Source: Clostridiales bacterium | GTDB taxonomy: Bacteria; Bacillota; Clostridia; Christensenellales; Borkfalkiaceae | DNA: 5,354 nt | Reading direction: 5' to 3' | NCBI GenBank assembly: GCA_003538975.1 | Contig: DPQQ01000013.1 | Location: 34,501-39,854 of the forward strand | In this document: in pieces, positions 1 to 5,322 of the stretch | Layout of the letters: every line of letters begins with the position of its first letter | Numbering within the stretch: the stretch's first letter is position 1 | Made by a program: the position numbers and the translations under genes | The notes under the pieces: generated by a model | What the model saw: the letters and a program-made list of their open reading frames with translations, nothing else | What the model was told of the DNA's origin: nothing | Databases searched by the model: none

Positions 1-468
1 CTGCATATCTCTTGCGGGATGATCTTTGGGTATGTTAAGAGCCTGAAAGCAGTAATAATCGGTTTCGATTTCGGGGCCTTCGAATATTTCGAAGCCCATT
101 CCCGTAAATGCCGAAATTATCTCGTTTTTAACAAGATTCAAAGGATGTAAATTCCCTGTTTTCGTCTTTTTACCCGGAAGCGTAACGTCTATTTTTTCCT
201 TCTCGTAACGACGTTTGAGTTCTTCTTCTTTCAAAGATTTTTCCTTTTCGACAAAATACTTTTCTACTTCCTGTTTAAGGTCGTTGACAAGTTTGCCGAA
301 AGCCGCTCTTTCGTTACCCGGAATATCTTTCATTGATTTTAAAAGTCCGGTTATTTCGCCCGTTTTTCCTAAAAAACCCGCTTTTATCTCGGCAAGGTCT
401 TTAGTGAATTTTGCAGATTCCAGAGCTTTTTTAGCTTTTTCTTTTATCTGTTCAAATTTTTCGTTCAT
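1..468 (-). CDS. pheS: Phenylalanyl-tRNA synthetase alpha subunit, N-terminal part (runs off window)
   Basis: Catalytic alpha subunit of the cytoplasmic (alpha-beta)2 enzyme that charges tRNA-Phe with phenylalanine. The first 156 residues are present of a protein that is usually about 340 long. Residues 1 to about 90 are charged and helical, as expected for the N-terminal coiled coil that contacts tRNA. From about residue 107 the class II catalytic domain begins, with HPLNLVKNEI, then GPEIETDYYCFQALNIP, and the family hallmark HPARDMQ at the window edge. The ATG at 468 has a strong ribosome binding site, GGAGGA, four bases upstream (473-478). It lies behind a Phe-type T-box leader, which fixes both identity and start. 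pheT would be expected further left but is not visible. The truncation is only the window boundary. Confidence 0.97.
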   Translation of the reverse strand, partial: MNEKFEQIKEKAKKALESAKFTKDLAEIKAGFLGKTGEITGLLKSMKDIPGNERAAFGKLVNDLKQEVEKYFVEKEKSLKEEELKRRYEKEKIDVTLPGKKTKTGNLHPLNLVKNEIISAFTGMGFEIFEGPEIETDYYCFQALNIPKDHPARDMQ

Positions 469-485
469 AAATCCTCCGTTTTTAT

Positions 486-730
486 ATAAAAATAAGGCCG
501 CCCGTAAATTAGGGCGTCCTTAACGCTGTACCACCTAAAATTCGCTTGAAAATAAGCCTCGTTTACGTTTTTACGGTCCGACCGCCTTATCATACTGACG
601 CGAAACGCGCGTTCCGTAAGGAGCTCCAAAGTGAATAACGTTTACCCCTGACGACGACCTTACAGCCGACGGACCGTCTCTCTTTGAAAGGGCGTTAAAC
701 GTCTGTCTTTTTCATAGCCTTTATAGTTAC
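486..730 (-). promoter_or_regulatory. T-box riboswitch leader of pheS, Phe (UUC) specifier
   Basis: A tRNA-sensing leader that senses uncharged tRNA-Phe and prevents termination ahead of pheS. The conserved T-box AGGTGGTACAGCG reads on the minus strand at 536-524. Its UGGU can pair with a tRNA ending ACCA, which fits the A discriminator of tRNA-Phe. In Stem I, ACGTTTA (702-696) pairs perfectly with TAAACGT (644-638). Just 3' of that arm is UUC (635-633), followed by A, in the specifier-loop position; this is a Phe codon. A CGCG-AAA-CGCG hairpin (609-599) fits the Stem II/III region. The terminator overlaps the T-box 3' side. The transcript start near 730 is inferred from the promoter. Confidence 0.93.
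488..521 (-). terminator. T-box intrinsic terminator before pheS
   Basis: On the minus strand, AAGGACGCCC (521-512) pairs with GGGCGGCCTT (503-494) around an 8-base loop, with one A-G mismatch in a ten-position stem. It is followed by ATTTTT. The 5' arm follows the T-box within three bases, the arrangement needed for mutually exclusive antiterminator and terminator forms. It may also end transcripts arriving from yunB, which has no terminator of its own. Confidence 0.9.
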
Positions 731-734
731 TATA

Positions 735-763
735 ATATTATAACGAGTATTTTATTTTGTCAA
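735..763 (-). promoter_or_regulatory. Sigma-A promoter of the T-box/pheS operon
   Basis: On the minus strand a perfect -35 TTGACA lies at 763-758. The -10 is either TAATAT (740-735) with the ideal 17-base spacer, or the better-matching TATAAT (742-737) with a short 15-base spacer. Either puts the start near 730, a few bases before the T-box leader. It lies 67 bases downstream of the yunB stop codon. Confidence 0.85.
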
Positions 764-829
764 GCATATTTGAGTTTTTTTGATTTTTACCGTATTTTTC
801 GTATCTTTTATCGTCCTTTTATCCGCTTT

Positions 830-1492
830 TTATTTTCCCACGATTATCTCCGGCACTTTTCCGACTAAAAGACTTTCGCACAGCAGAATTCCGGAATCGA
901 ACTCCGCTTCGTTTTTAACTCCCGGGATAACGACGGTTACTTCCGCTTTTACGATAAGATATATTCTGTGAACGGTCTGATTAATTCCCCCTTCAAGAAA
1001 ATCGCTCGAAAAATCGCAATATACGTTTTTTACCGTAACAACCTGCAAAAATATCGTTTTTCCGGCACCCGAAAAATACGCGAGTCCGCTTAACGTTCCG
1101 AACGGTACGGGAATTCCGTTTTTTATTTTTTGTTCGAGAAGTTTTTTTGTCTTTATCGAAACGGTTCTCGCTATTTTATTCGTTTCGACGACATCTATGT
1201 TTATCATCTTTATATTGCCCGAATTATCGAGCGAAACTTCGGCAAGGTCGGAATATTTAAGGTCGGACAAACTTTCTAAAACTACGTTGTTTACCGCGTC
1301 TATCGTTATTTCTTCGGCGCTTTTTACGCATGTTTCTGATAAAATTCTCGAAACGTTGCTCTTATAGTGAATAAAAAGCGAGCCTGAAACGATAAAAAAT
1401 ATTATAAAAACGGTGATTTTTCGTCTATGCGGGTTTTTGCATTTTATTTTTTTGTTTTTTAAAACAATTCTTTCTTCAACGCAGTCTATCAT
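830..1492 (-). CDS. yunB: Sporulation protein YunB
   Basis: A 220-residue protein with a basic N-terminus (KNKKIKCKNPHRRK), one membrane segment at about residues 26-42, and a long outside domain. Family signatures in order are IPVPFGTLSG (127-136), GGINQTVHRIYL (168-179) and the C-terminal VGKVPEI (210-216). In Bacillus, YunB is made in the mother cell under sigma E and its exact role is unclear. Here it follows spoVAE by 42 bases on the same strand. The ATG at 1492 has no convincing ribosome binding site: the nearest GGAG (1534-1531) is about 38 bases away. An in-frame TAA just upstream rules out a longer N-terminus. Identity is by recognised motifs; the start is less certain. Confidence 0.9.
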   Translation of the reverse strand: MIDCVEERIVLKNKKIKCKNPHRRKITVFIIFFIVSGSLFIHYKSNVSRILSETCVKSAEEITIDAVNNVVLESLSDLKYSDLAEVSLDNSGNIKMINIDVVETNKIARTVSIKTKKLLEQKIKNGIPVPFGTLSGLAYFSGAGKTIFLQVVTVKNVYCDFSSDFLEGGINQTVHRIYLIVKAEVTVVIPGVKNEAEFDSGILLCESLLVGKVPEIIVGK

Positions 1493-1534
1493 ACAATATA
1501 TTTATTACGCGAAGAAAATTATATGCTTACTCCG

Positions 1535-1903
1535 TCAGTTGGGTTTACTTTTCGGAGTGAAAAGAACCGCAAAAACATATCCGAAAACAATCGCCGCCGT
1601 TACTCCCATCGAAGCAGAACTCAGTCCGCCGGTTATCGCCTTGAAAAGGCTATCCTTCGCCCCCTTTCTGGCACCTTCCGCCAGTAAATACCCGAAGCCC
1701 GAAATCGGAACCGTGGCTCCCGCCCCGCCGAAATCAACAAGATAGCGATATAACCCGAAAGCCTGCAAAACAACTCCCGCAAGTAAAAAATACACGAGTA
1801 TTTTGCCCGAAGTGAGCTTCGTTTTATCTATGAGTATCTGAGCAAGCGAGCATATTCCCCCGCCGACTAAAAAAGCCTTTACAAAATCAAGAAAAATTTC
1901 CAT
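1535..1903 (-). CDS. spoVAE: Stage V sporulation protein AE (SpoVAEB type)
   Basis: A small integral membrane protein of 122 residues, close to the roughly 116 of the Bacillus protein. It belongs to the SpoVA complex in the forespore inner membrane, which takes up Ca-dipicolinate during sporulation and releases it in germination. Hydrophobic segments lie at about 5-25, 34-56, 63-76 and 97-116. The N-terminal KAFLVGGGIC (residues 9-18) and central ATVPISGFG (63-71) match the same positions in SpoVAC, so the two are paralogues. The start is ATG at 1903, with AAAGGTG upstream that overlaps the end of spoVAD; nine bases separate spoVAD from spoVAE. It stops with TGA. Confidence 0.95.
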   Translation of the reverse strand: MEIFLDFVKAFLVGGGICSLAQILIDKTKLTSGKILVYFLLAGVVLQAFGLYRYLVDFGGAGATVPISGFGYLLAEGARKGAKDSLFKAITGGLSSASMGVTAAIVFGYVFAVLFTPKSKPN

Positions 1904-1912
1904 ACCACACCT

Positions 1913-2929
1913 TTAATCGTTTTTTATTACAACCGCGTGCGAAATGCACGGAATAGATTCGCCTTGCTGCGACGATACCGACGACAAAAGCGCGCCGGTT
2001 GCGAGAAAAAGTACGCTTTTTATGCGTTTTTCTCTCATTCTTCGGTAAATATACGAATTTAATACAAGCGCGCTGCATCCCGCTCCGCTGCCGCCCTGAT
2101 AGTTTTTTTCGTCGAGATTGTAAATCATCTCGCCGCAGTCCACGTGATTATCCGTTATATCGTACCCCTTTTCCCACACGAGATCTTTAAGTATTCTGGA
2201 ACCAAGCACCCCGAGATCGCCCGAAAGAATAAGGTCATAATCATCCGGACAAGTAGAAGTGTTCCTAAAATGTCTCACCATTGTGTCCGCGCAGGCGGGA
2301 GCCATAGCCGCGCCCATATTATTTGCATCGGTCACGCCGTAGTCGACGACTTTGCCGAACGTCGCCGATTCGATGTAAGGGTTGCTTCCGGCTATCGGTC
2401 TTACGCCTTCGCTTTTCGAGATAATGCACGCGCCAGCTCCCGTTACCGTCCATTGCGACTGCGGCGGACGTGTAGAACCGAGTTCGAGCGGATATCTGTA
2501 TTGTCGTTCGGCAGAAGCGAAATGACTGCCCGTCGCGCATATAACGTTTTCCATCTTACCGTCGTCTATAAACGAAGCCGCAAGAGCTATACTTTCGGAC
2601 ATAGTAGAACATGCGGAATAGACTCCTATAAAAGGAATCTTAAAATCTCTCGCCGAAAACGACGAAGAAATTATCTGATTAAGTAAATCCCCCGCGATAA
2701 GCGCATCTATGTTCGAAAATTCTTTATCCGAAACCTTGACGACGTTTTCGATAGCTTCCGATAGAATCTTTTTTTCGGCTTTTTCAAACGTTTTTTCGCC
2801 GTATTTGTCGTCGGTGAGCTTTTTCTCTATAAAATCGCCTATGGGGCCTTCGCTTTCTTTAGGTCCCGCAACGGTAAAAACCGAAGTTATTTCCGGCTTG
2901 TTCTTAAAATAAACAGTTCCTTTTTTCAT
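1913..2929 (-). CDS. spoVAD: Stage V sporulation protein AD
   Basis: The soluble, thiolase-fold member of the SpoVA complex, known to bind dipicolinic acid at the forespore inner membrane. Motifs visible include VAGPKESEGPIGD near the N-terminus, IAGDLLNQ, YSACSTMSES around Cys107, ATGSHFASAERQYRYP, GAAMAPACADT, LILSGDLG, GGSGAGCSALV and the C-terminal ATGALLSSVSSQQGESIPCISHAV. The ATG at 2929 is preferred: it gives 338 residues, the Bacillus length, and starts MKKGTVYF, where homologues start. An in-frame TTG at 2947 would add six residues and overlap the end of spoVAC. Neither start has a good ribosome binding site. The ATG is five bases past the spoVAC stop, so translational coupling is likely (inference). 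Confidence 0.97.
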   Translation of the reverse strand: MKKGTVYFKNKPEITSVFTVAGPKESEGPIGDFIEKKLTDDKYGEKTFEKAEKKILSEAIENVVKVSDKEFSNIDALIAGDLLNQIISSSFSARDFKIPFIGVYSACSTMSESIALAASFIDDGKMENVICATGSHFASAERQYRYPLELGSTRPPQSQWTVTGAGACIISKSEGVRPIAGSNPYIESATFGKVVDYGVTDANNMGAAMAPACADTMVRHFRNTSTCPDDYDLILSGDLGVLGSRILKDLVWEKGYDITDNHVDCGEMIYNLDEKNYQGGSGAGCSALVLNSYIYRRMREKRIKSVLFLATGALLSSVSSQQGESIPCISHAVVIKND

Positions 2930-2934
2930 TATTT

Positions 2935-3393
2935 TTAAAACACCCAATAAATAAAGTAATACACAAGTCCCACGACAACGCTCGACGCTACGCCGAAAAC
3001 GATAATGGGCCCGGCAATAACGAACATTTTCGCCGCGGTACCGAATATGAACCCTTCCGATTTAAATTCCATTGCGGGCGAAACTACGGAATTTGCAAAC
3101 CCGGTTATGGGGACGATCGAACCGCCTCCCGCAAATTTGCCTATTCTGTCGTAAACGCCTATCGCCGTCAAAAAACTCCCGGTAAATATAAGTATCATCG
3201 AAACGTAACTTGCGAGTTCGTCTCCTTCTAAGCCTGCGAATTCTTCTAACAGCATACGGATTCCCTGTCCGTAACAGCATATTATGCCGCCGACTAAAAA
3301 CGCTTTGAAAATTTTACCTATATTATCGGTTTTCGGCGAAACTTCCGAAACGTATTTCAGGTAATTTTTATTTGACAGCTTATACTCTTTCAT
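2935..3393 (-). CDS. spoVAC: Stage V sporulation protein AC
   Basis: An integral membrane protein of 152 residues (the Bacillus protein is about 150), part of the SpoVA channel for Ca-dipicolinate. In Bacillus, SpoVAC is described as mechanosensitive. A short soluble N-terminus ending EVSPKTDNIGKI is followed by hydrophobic segments at about 28-48, 62-83, 92-105 and 124-150. IFKAFLVGGIICCYGQ (28-43) and GGGSIVPITGFANS (89-102) are family hallmarks. The start is ATG at 3393 with GAAGGA (3406-3401) seven bases upstream. It is the first sure gene of a C-D-E operon. spoVAA, spoVAB and spoVAF of Bacillus are absent here, as is common in Clostridia. Confidence 0.96.
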   Translation of the reverse strand: MKEYKLSNKNYLKYVSEVSPKTDNIGKIFKAFLVGGIICCYGQGIRMLLEEFAGLEGDELASYVSMILIFTGSFLTAIGVYDRIGKFAGGGSIVPITGFANSVVSPAMEFKSEGFIFGTAAKMFVIAGPIIVFGVASSVVVGLVYYFIYWVF

Positions 3394-3481
3394 TTTTTAA
3401 TTCCTTCTTTTCCTTTATCGGATTATATGTTTCTTTTTCGTCGAGCGGTTTAAGGTAAGCCGCTTCCTTTATCTTTCTCAT
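3380..3481 (-). CDS. Candidate small ORF between sigF and spoVAC (33 codons)
   Basis: An unrecognised reading frame beginning MRKIKEAAYLKPLDEKE and ending KKELKNERV, rich in Lys and Glu, with no membrane segment or known motif. Its last 14 bases overlap the start of spoVAC, a layout typical of coupled genes, and its 3' part contains the spoVAC ribosome binding site. Against it: the nearest GGG lies about 12 bases before the ATG, CGGA is only two bases away, and the start codon sits inside one arm of an inverted repeat. A tentative forespore-type promoter would also place the transcript start at about the ATG. It may be a short peptide, a leader peptide or non-coding. Confidence 0.3.
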   Translation of the reverse strand: MRKIKEAAYLKPLDEKETYNPIKEKKELKNERV

Positions 3482-3489
3482 AATCCGAT
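3417..3489 (-). repeat. 10-base inverted repeat with nested hairpin upstream of spoVAC
   Basis: On the plus strand ATCGGATTAT (3417-3426) is the exact reverse complement of ATAATCCGAT (3480-3489), separated by 53 bases. Inside, AGCGG (3444-3448) pairs with CCGCT (3460-3464) over an 11-base loop that can add three more pairs past one mismatch. A minus-strand RNA could fold into a long stem ending about 23 bases before the spoVAC ATG, with the ribosome binding site left free. Function is unknown. Confidence 0.5.
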
Positions 3490-3515
3490 TTTTCCCTAAA
3501 TAATTTTATTTATTC
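3488..3515 (-). promoter_or_regulatory. Tentative forespore (sigma F/G-like) promoter for spoVA
   Basis: On the minus strand GAATA (3515-3511) resembles the forespore -35 GYATA with one mismatch. Fourteen bases later, GGGAAAAAT (3496-3488) fits the sigma-F -10 pattern GGnnAnAnT. No sigma-G style CATnnTA was seen. A separate promoter is expected because an intrinsic terminator follows sigF, but this AT-rich match could be chance. Confidence 0.25.
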
Positions 3516-3534
3516 GGATATTATAACTTAAAAT

Positions 3535-3557
3535 AAAAAAAACGGTTTTATAAACCG
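3535..3557 (-). terminator. Intrinsic terminator after sigF
   Basis: On the minus strand CGGTTT (3557-3552), loop ATA, AAACCG (3548-3543) forms a perfect six-pair stem followed at once by eight T. It lies 30 bases past the sigF stop codon and separates the spoIIA operon from spoVA. The plus strand has no matching T run on the other side, so it acts on minus-strand transcripts only. Confidence 0.85.
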
Positions 3558-3587
3558 CCTTTCTTAAATTTTATCTGATTTTAATCG

Positions 3588-4310
3588 TTATAAATCAAAT
3601 TTCTCTTTCAATTTTTCGAGAACCTTGTTTTCTATCCTCGAAACCTGCACCTGCGATATTCCGAGACCTTCGGCTACTTCCGACTGGGTTTCCGCTCTGA
3701 AATATCTTAAATATATTATCTTTTTTTCACGCTCGCCGAGCTTTTCGAGTTCGTCGTACAACTGAATTTTCAAAAGCTTGTCTTCTTCGCTTTCGCCGCC
3801 GTCTATCTTTTCGCAGAGTTCCATTCCATCGTCGTCGCCGTCTACTCTGTCGTAAATCGAAACGGGCATTCTTGCCGAGTCGAGACACAAAACGATGTCT
3901 TCGGGAGTGGTTCCGAACTTTTCGGCTATATATTCGACTTTCGGAACTTCGCCGCTGCTTAACGTATATTCGTCGATAAAACGATTTATTTTAGAAGCCA
4001 TTATCTTTATTCTTCTCGAAACTTTTATCGCCCCGTTGTCTCTTATATATCGTTTTATCTCGCCGACGATCATCGGAACGGCGTATGTGGAAAACTTTAC
4101 GTTAAAAGACGAGTCGAAATTTTTTATAGCCTTTAAAAATCCGAGAGAACCTATCTCGAACAAATCGTCGTACTCTATGCCTTTGTTTCTGAATTTACGG
4201 ATAACGCTTTTTATTAAAGGCGTATTACTCACGAATAAAAGTTCTTTCGCTTTTTCGTCGCCCGATTTAGCCTTTTCTATATTAAGGATTATTTCTTTTT
4301 CGCTAAGCAT
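3588..4310 (-). CDS. sigF: RNA polymerase sigma factor F, forespore-specific
   Basis: The first compartment-specific sigma factor, active only in the forespore after asymmetric division. At 240 residues it is near the usual 250-255. Region 2 covers about 30-100, with YDDLFEIGSLGFLKAIKNFD for core and -10 binding and NVKFSTYAVPMIVGEIKRYIRD following. Region 3 is about 105-165. Region 4 is about 185-238, with helix-turn-helix TQSEVAEGLGISQVQVSRIE (208-227). Its position right after spoIIAA and spoIIAB distinguishes sigma F from the related sigma G. The ATG at 4310 is only two bases past the spoIIAB stop and has no clear ribosome binding site, so its translation is probably coupled to spoIIAB (inference). 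Confidence 0.97.
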   Translation of the reverse strand: MLSEKEIILNIEKAKSGDEKAKELLFVSNTPLIKSVIRKFRNKGIEYDDLFEIGSLGFLKAIKNFDSSFNVKFSTYAVPMIVGEIKRYIRDNGAIKVSRRIKIMASKINRFIDEYTLSSGEVPKVEYIAEKFGTTPEDIVLCLDSARMPVSIYDRVDGDDDGMELCEKIDGGESEEDKLLKIQLYDELEKLGEREKKIIYLRYFRAETQSEVAEGLGISQVQVSRIENKVLEKLKEKFDL

Positions 4311-4312
4311 CG

Positions 4313-4738
4313 TTATAAGCCGATGACCTTCGACATATAAACTGTCGTTCCTTTGCCTTTTTTCGAACGGACTTTAAATCCGTCCATAAAACTTTTGATA
4401 ATGGTAAAGCCCATTCCCGAACGCTCGTCGTCTGGCGAAGTAGTGTAAAAAGGTTCGAGAGCCGTTTTAAGGTCTTCTATGCCCACTCCTTTATCGGTTA
4501 TTTTTATATGTAAAACGTTATCCGTTATAAATGCTTCCATAACGATTTTACCTTTAGTTCCTTTGTAAGCATGAACTATGCAGTTGGTTACGGCTTCGCT
4601 TACCGCCGTTTTTATATCCGTTATTTCCGAAATGCTCGGGTTGAGCCTTAACGCAAAACACGAAATAACGCTTCTTGCCAGAGATTCGTTTACAGAATCC
4701 GAATTGAATGTTACTGTTAAATAATTGTCGCTTTTCAT
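4313..4738 (-). CDS. spoIIAB: Anti-sigma-F factor and SpoIIAA kinase SpoIIAB
   Basis: A GHKL-fold protein of 141 residues that binds and inhibits sigma F and uses ATP to phosphorylate the anti-anti-sigma factor SpoIIAA. The N box lies in KTAVSEAVTNCIVHAY (43-58), with Glu48 as the likely catalytic base and Asn52 as the Mg ligand. The G1 box is DKGVGI (82-87) and the G2 region is ERSGMGFTII (105-114). Arg22, in ESLARSVI, is in the place of the Bacillus Arg20 that contacts both sigma F and SpoIIAA. The ATG at 4738 has AAAGGG six bases upstream, which overlaps the spoIIAA stop codon. All key residues are present, so the switch looks functional. Confidence 0.97.
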   Translation of the reverse strand: MKSDNYLTVTFNSDSVNESLARSVISCFALRLNPSISEITDIKTAVSEAVTNCIVHAYKGTKGKIVMEAFITDNVLHIKITDKGVGIEDLKTALEPFYTTSPDDERSGMGFTIIKSFMDGFKVRSKKGKGTTVYMSKVIGL

Positions 4739-4747
4739 TTTTACCCT

Positions 4748-5056
4748 TTATTTTTTCGGCATGAGTTTATATATTCCCGAAAGCGAAAATACTTTTTCGA
4801 CGCTTGCGCTCGTTCCGCTTATATATACGGGTATACCGAATTTTTGTAATTTTTTATATCTTCCGATAAACATACCTATGCCCGTACTGTCCATAAATCC
4901 CACGTTGGTGAGATCAAACACGACCGAGCCGACGTCGGTATTTTCGTCTATTATCTTATCGAGAACCGCCCTTGTTTTCGGAGCAGAAAACTCGTCTATC
5001 TCTCCGCTTATTAAAAAATTAAGCTCTTTCGGTTTTCTTTTATATTCGACACACAT
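4748..5056 (-). CDS. spoIIAA: Anti-sigma-F factor antagonist SpoIIAA
   Basis: A STAS-domain anti-anti-sigma factor of 102 residues. The unphosphorylated form attacks the SpoIIAB-sigma F complex and frees sigma F; SpoIIAB phosphorylates it on a serine and the phosphatase SpoIIE (not in this window) removes the phosphate. The serine is Ser57 in FMDSTGIGMF (54-63), matching Bacillus Ser58 in a DSSG-type motif. Also typical are FLISGEIDEFSAP near the N-terminus and a final helix SVEKVFSLSGIYKLM. The start ATG at 5056 has GAAGGA seven bases upstream. It is the first gene of the operon; the dacF gene that precedes it in Bacillus is absent. Confidence 0.97.
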   Translation of the reverse strand: MCVEYKRKPKELNFLISGEIDEFSAPKTRAVLDKIIDENTDVGSVVFDLTNVGFMDSTGIGMFIGRYKKLQKFGIPVYISGTSASVEKVFSLSGIYKLMPKK

Positions 5057-5109
5057 AAAATATTCCTTCTTTTAAGCTTTTTTGTCCGGCGATAAAAAAT
5101 ATAACTCAT

Positions 5110-5142
5110 AAAAAAGTAAAAAATATCCGACCTCTTGTCGGA
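5110..5142 (-). terminator. Terminator-like hairpin in the spoIIAA leader
   Basis: On the minus strand TCCGAC (5142-5137), loop AAGAG, GTCGGA (5131-5126) makes a six-pair stem, extendable by three A-T pairs past one bulged T. It is followed by TTTTTT (5123-5118), AC and a second T6. It sits about 70 bases before the spoIIAA start with no gene in front of it in this window. It could be an attenuator, or an insulator against transcription from beyond the tRNA. The plus strand lacks a T run, so it is not a plus-strand terminator. Confidence 0.55.
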
Positions 5143-5248
5143 ATATACGTTTTCGTGCCGAATAGTCTTATATTTCCCGTCCGAAAAAACGTCAGAATTA
5201 GTCTTGAAAAAATTTTTTGCAAAAAACAAAAAAAGTTTTGAAAAATCA

Positions 5249-5277
5249 TTGACTATTCAGAAAACTTATTGTATTAT
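5249..5277 (+). promoter_or_regulatory. Sigma-A promoter of the tRNA
   Basis: On the plus strand the -35 is TTGACT (5249-5254) and the -10 is TATTAT (5272-5277), with an exact 17-base spacer. It predicts a start near 5284, about 40 bases before the mature tRNA. A/T tracts lie just upstream (5207-5245), as expected for an UP element at a stable RNA promoter. Confidence 0.8.
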
Positions 5278-5297
5278 ATTAAAGCGTTGAAACGCGT

Positions 5298-5318
5298 TTG
5301 AATCGTTTTTCGGTTCAA
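5298..5318 (+). other. Hairpin in the tRNA 5' leader
   Basis: TTGAATCG (5298-5305) pairs with CGGTTCAA (5311-5318) over a loop of five T, giving eight pairs including one G-U. It ends four bases before the first base of the tRNA. It is not followed by a T run, so it is not a terminator. It may be a 5' leader fold present before RNase P processing. Confidence 0.45.
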
Positions 5319-5322
5319 CCCC

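Noticed and set aside
215..523. A 102-codon plus-strand frame opposite the start of pheS
   Set aside because: It spans pheS and the T-box terminator on the opposite strand, is Ser/Phe-rich as antisense frames of Lys/Glu-rich genes are, and has no recognisable motif.
2144..2686. A 180-codon plus-strand open frame opposite spoVAD
   Set aside because: It is fully antisense to a gene with clear family motifs, and its translation is an Arg/Ser-rich low-sense sequence with no domain.
2930..2947. TTG at 2947 as the spoVAD start
   Set aside because: The extra six residues have no counterpart in the family, there is no ribosome binding site, and the ATG at 2929 gives the standard 338-residue protein.
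5103..5129. Sigma-H promoter for spoIIA (CGGATAT, 14 bases, TGAGT)
   Set aside because: Sigma-H control of spoIIA is expected from Bacillus, but the -10 matches RGAAT at only three of five positions and the -35 overlaps a hairpin arm; too weak to annotate.
5011..5229. A 72-codon minus-strand frame across the spoIIAA leader
   Set aside because: It overlaps the spoIIAA start in another frame, runs through the terminator-like hairpin and T runs, and its composition is that of AT-rich spacer.
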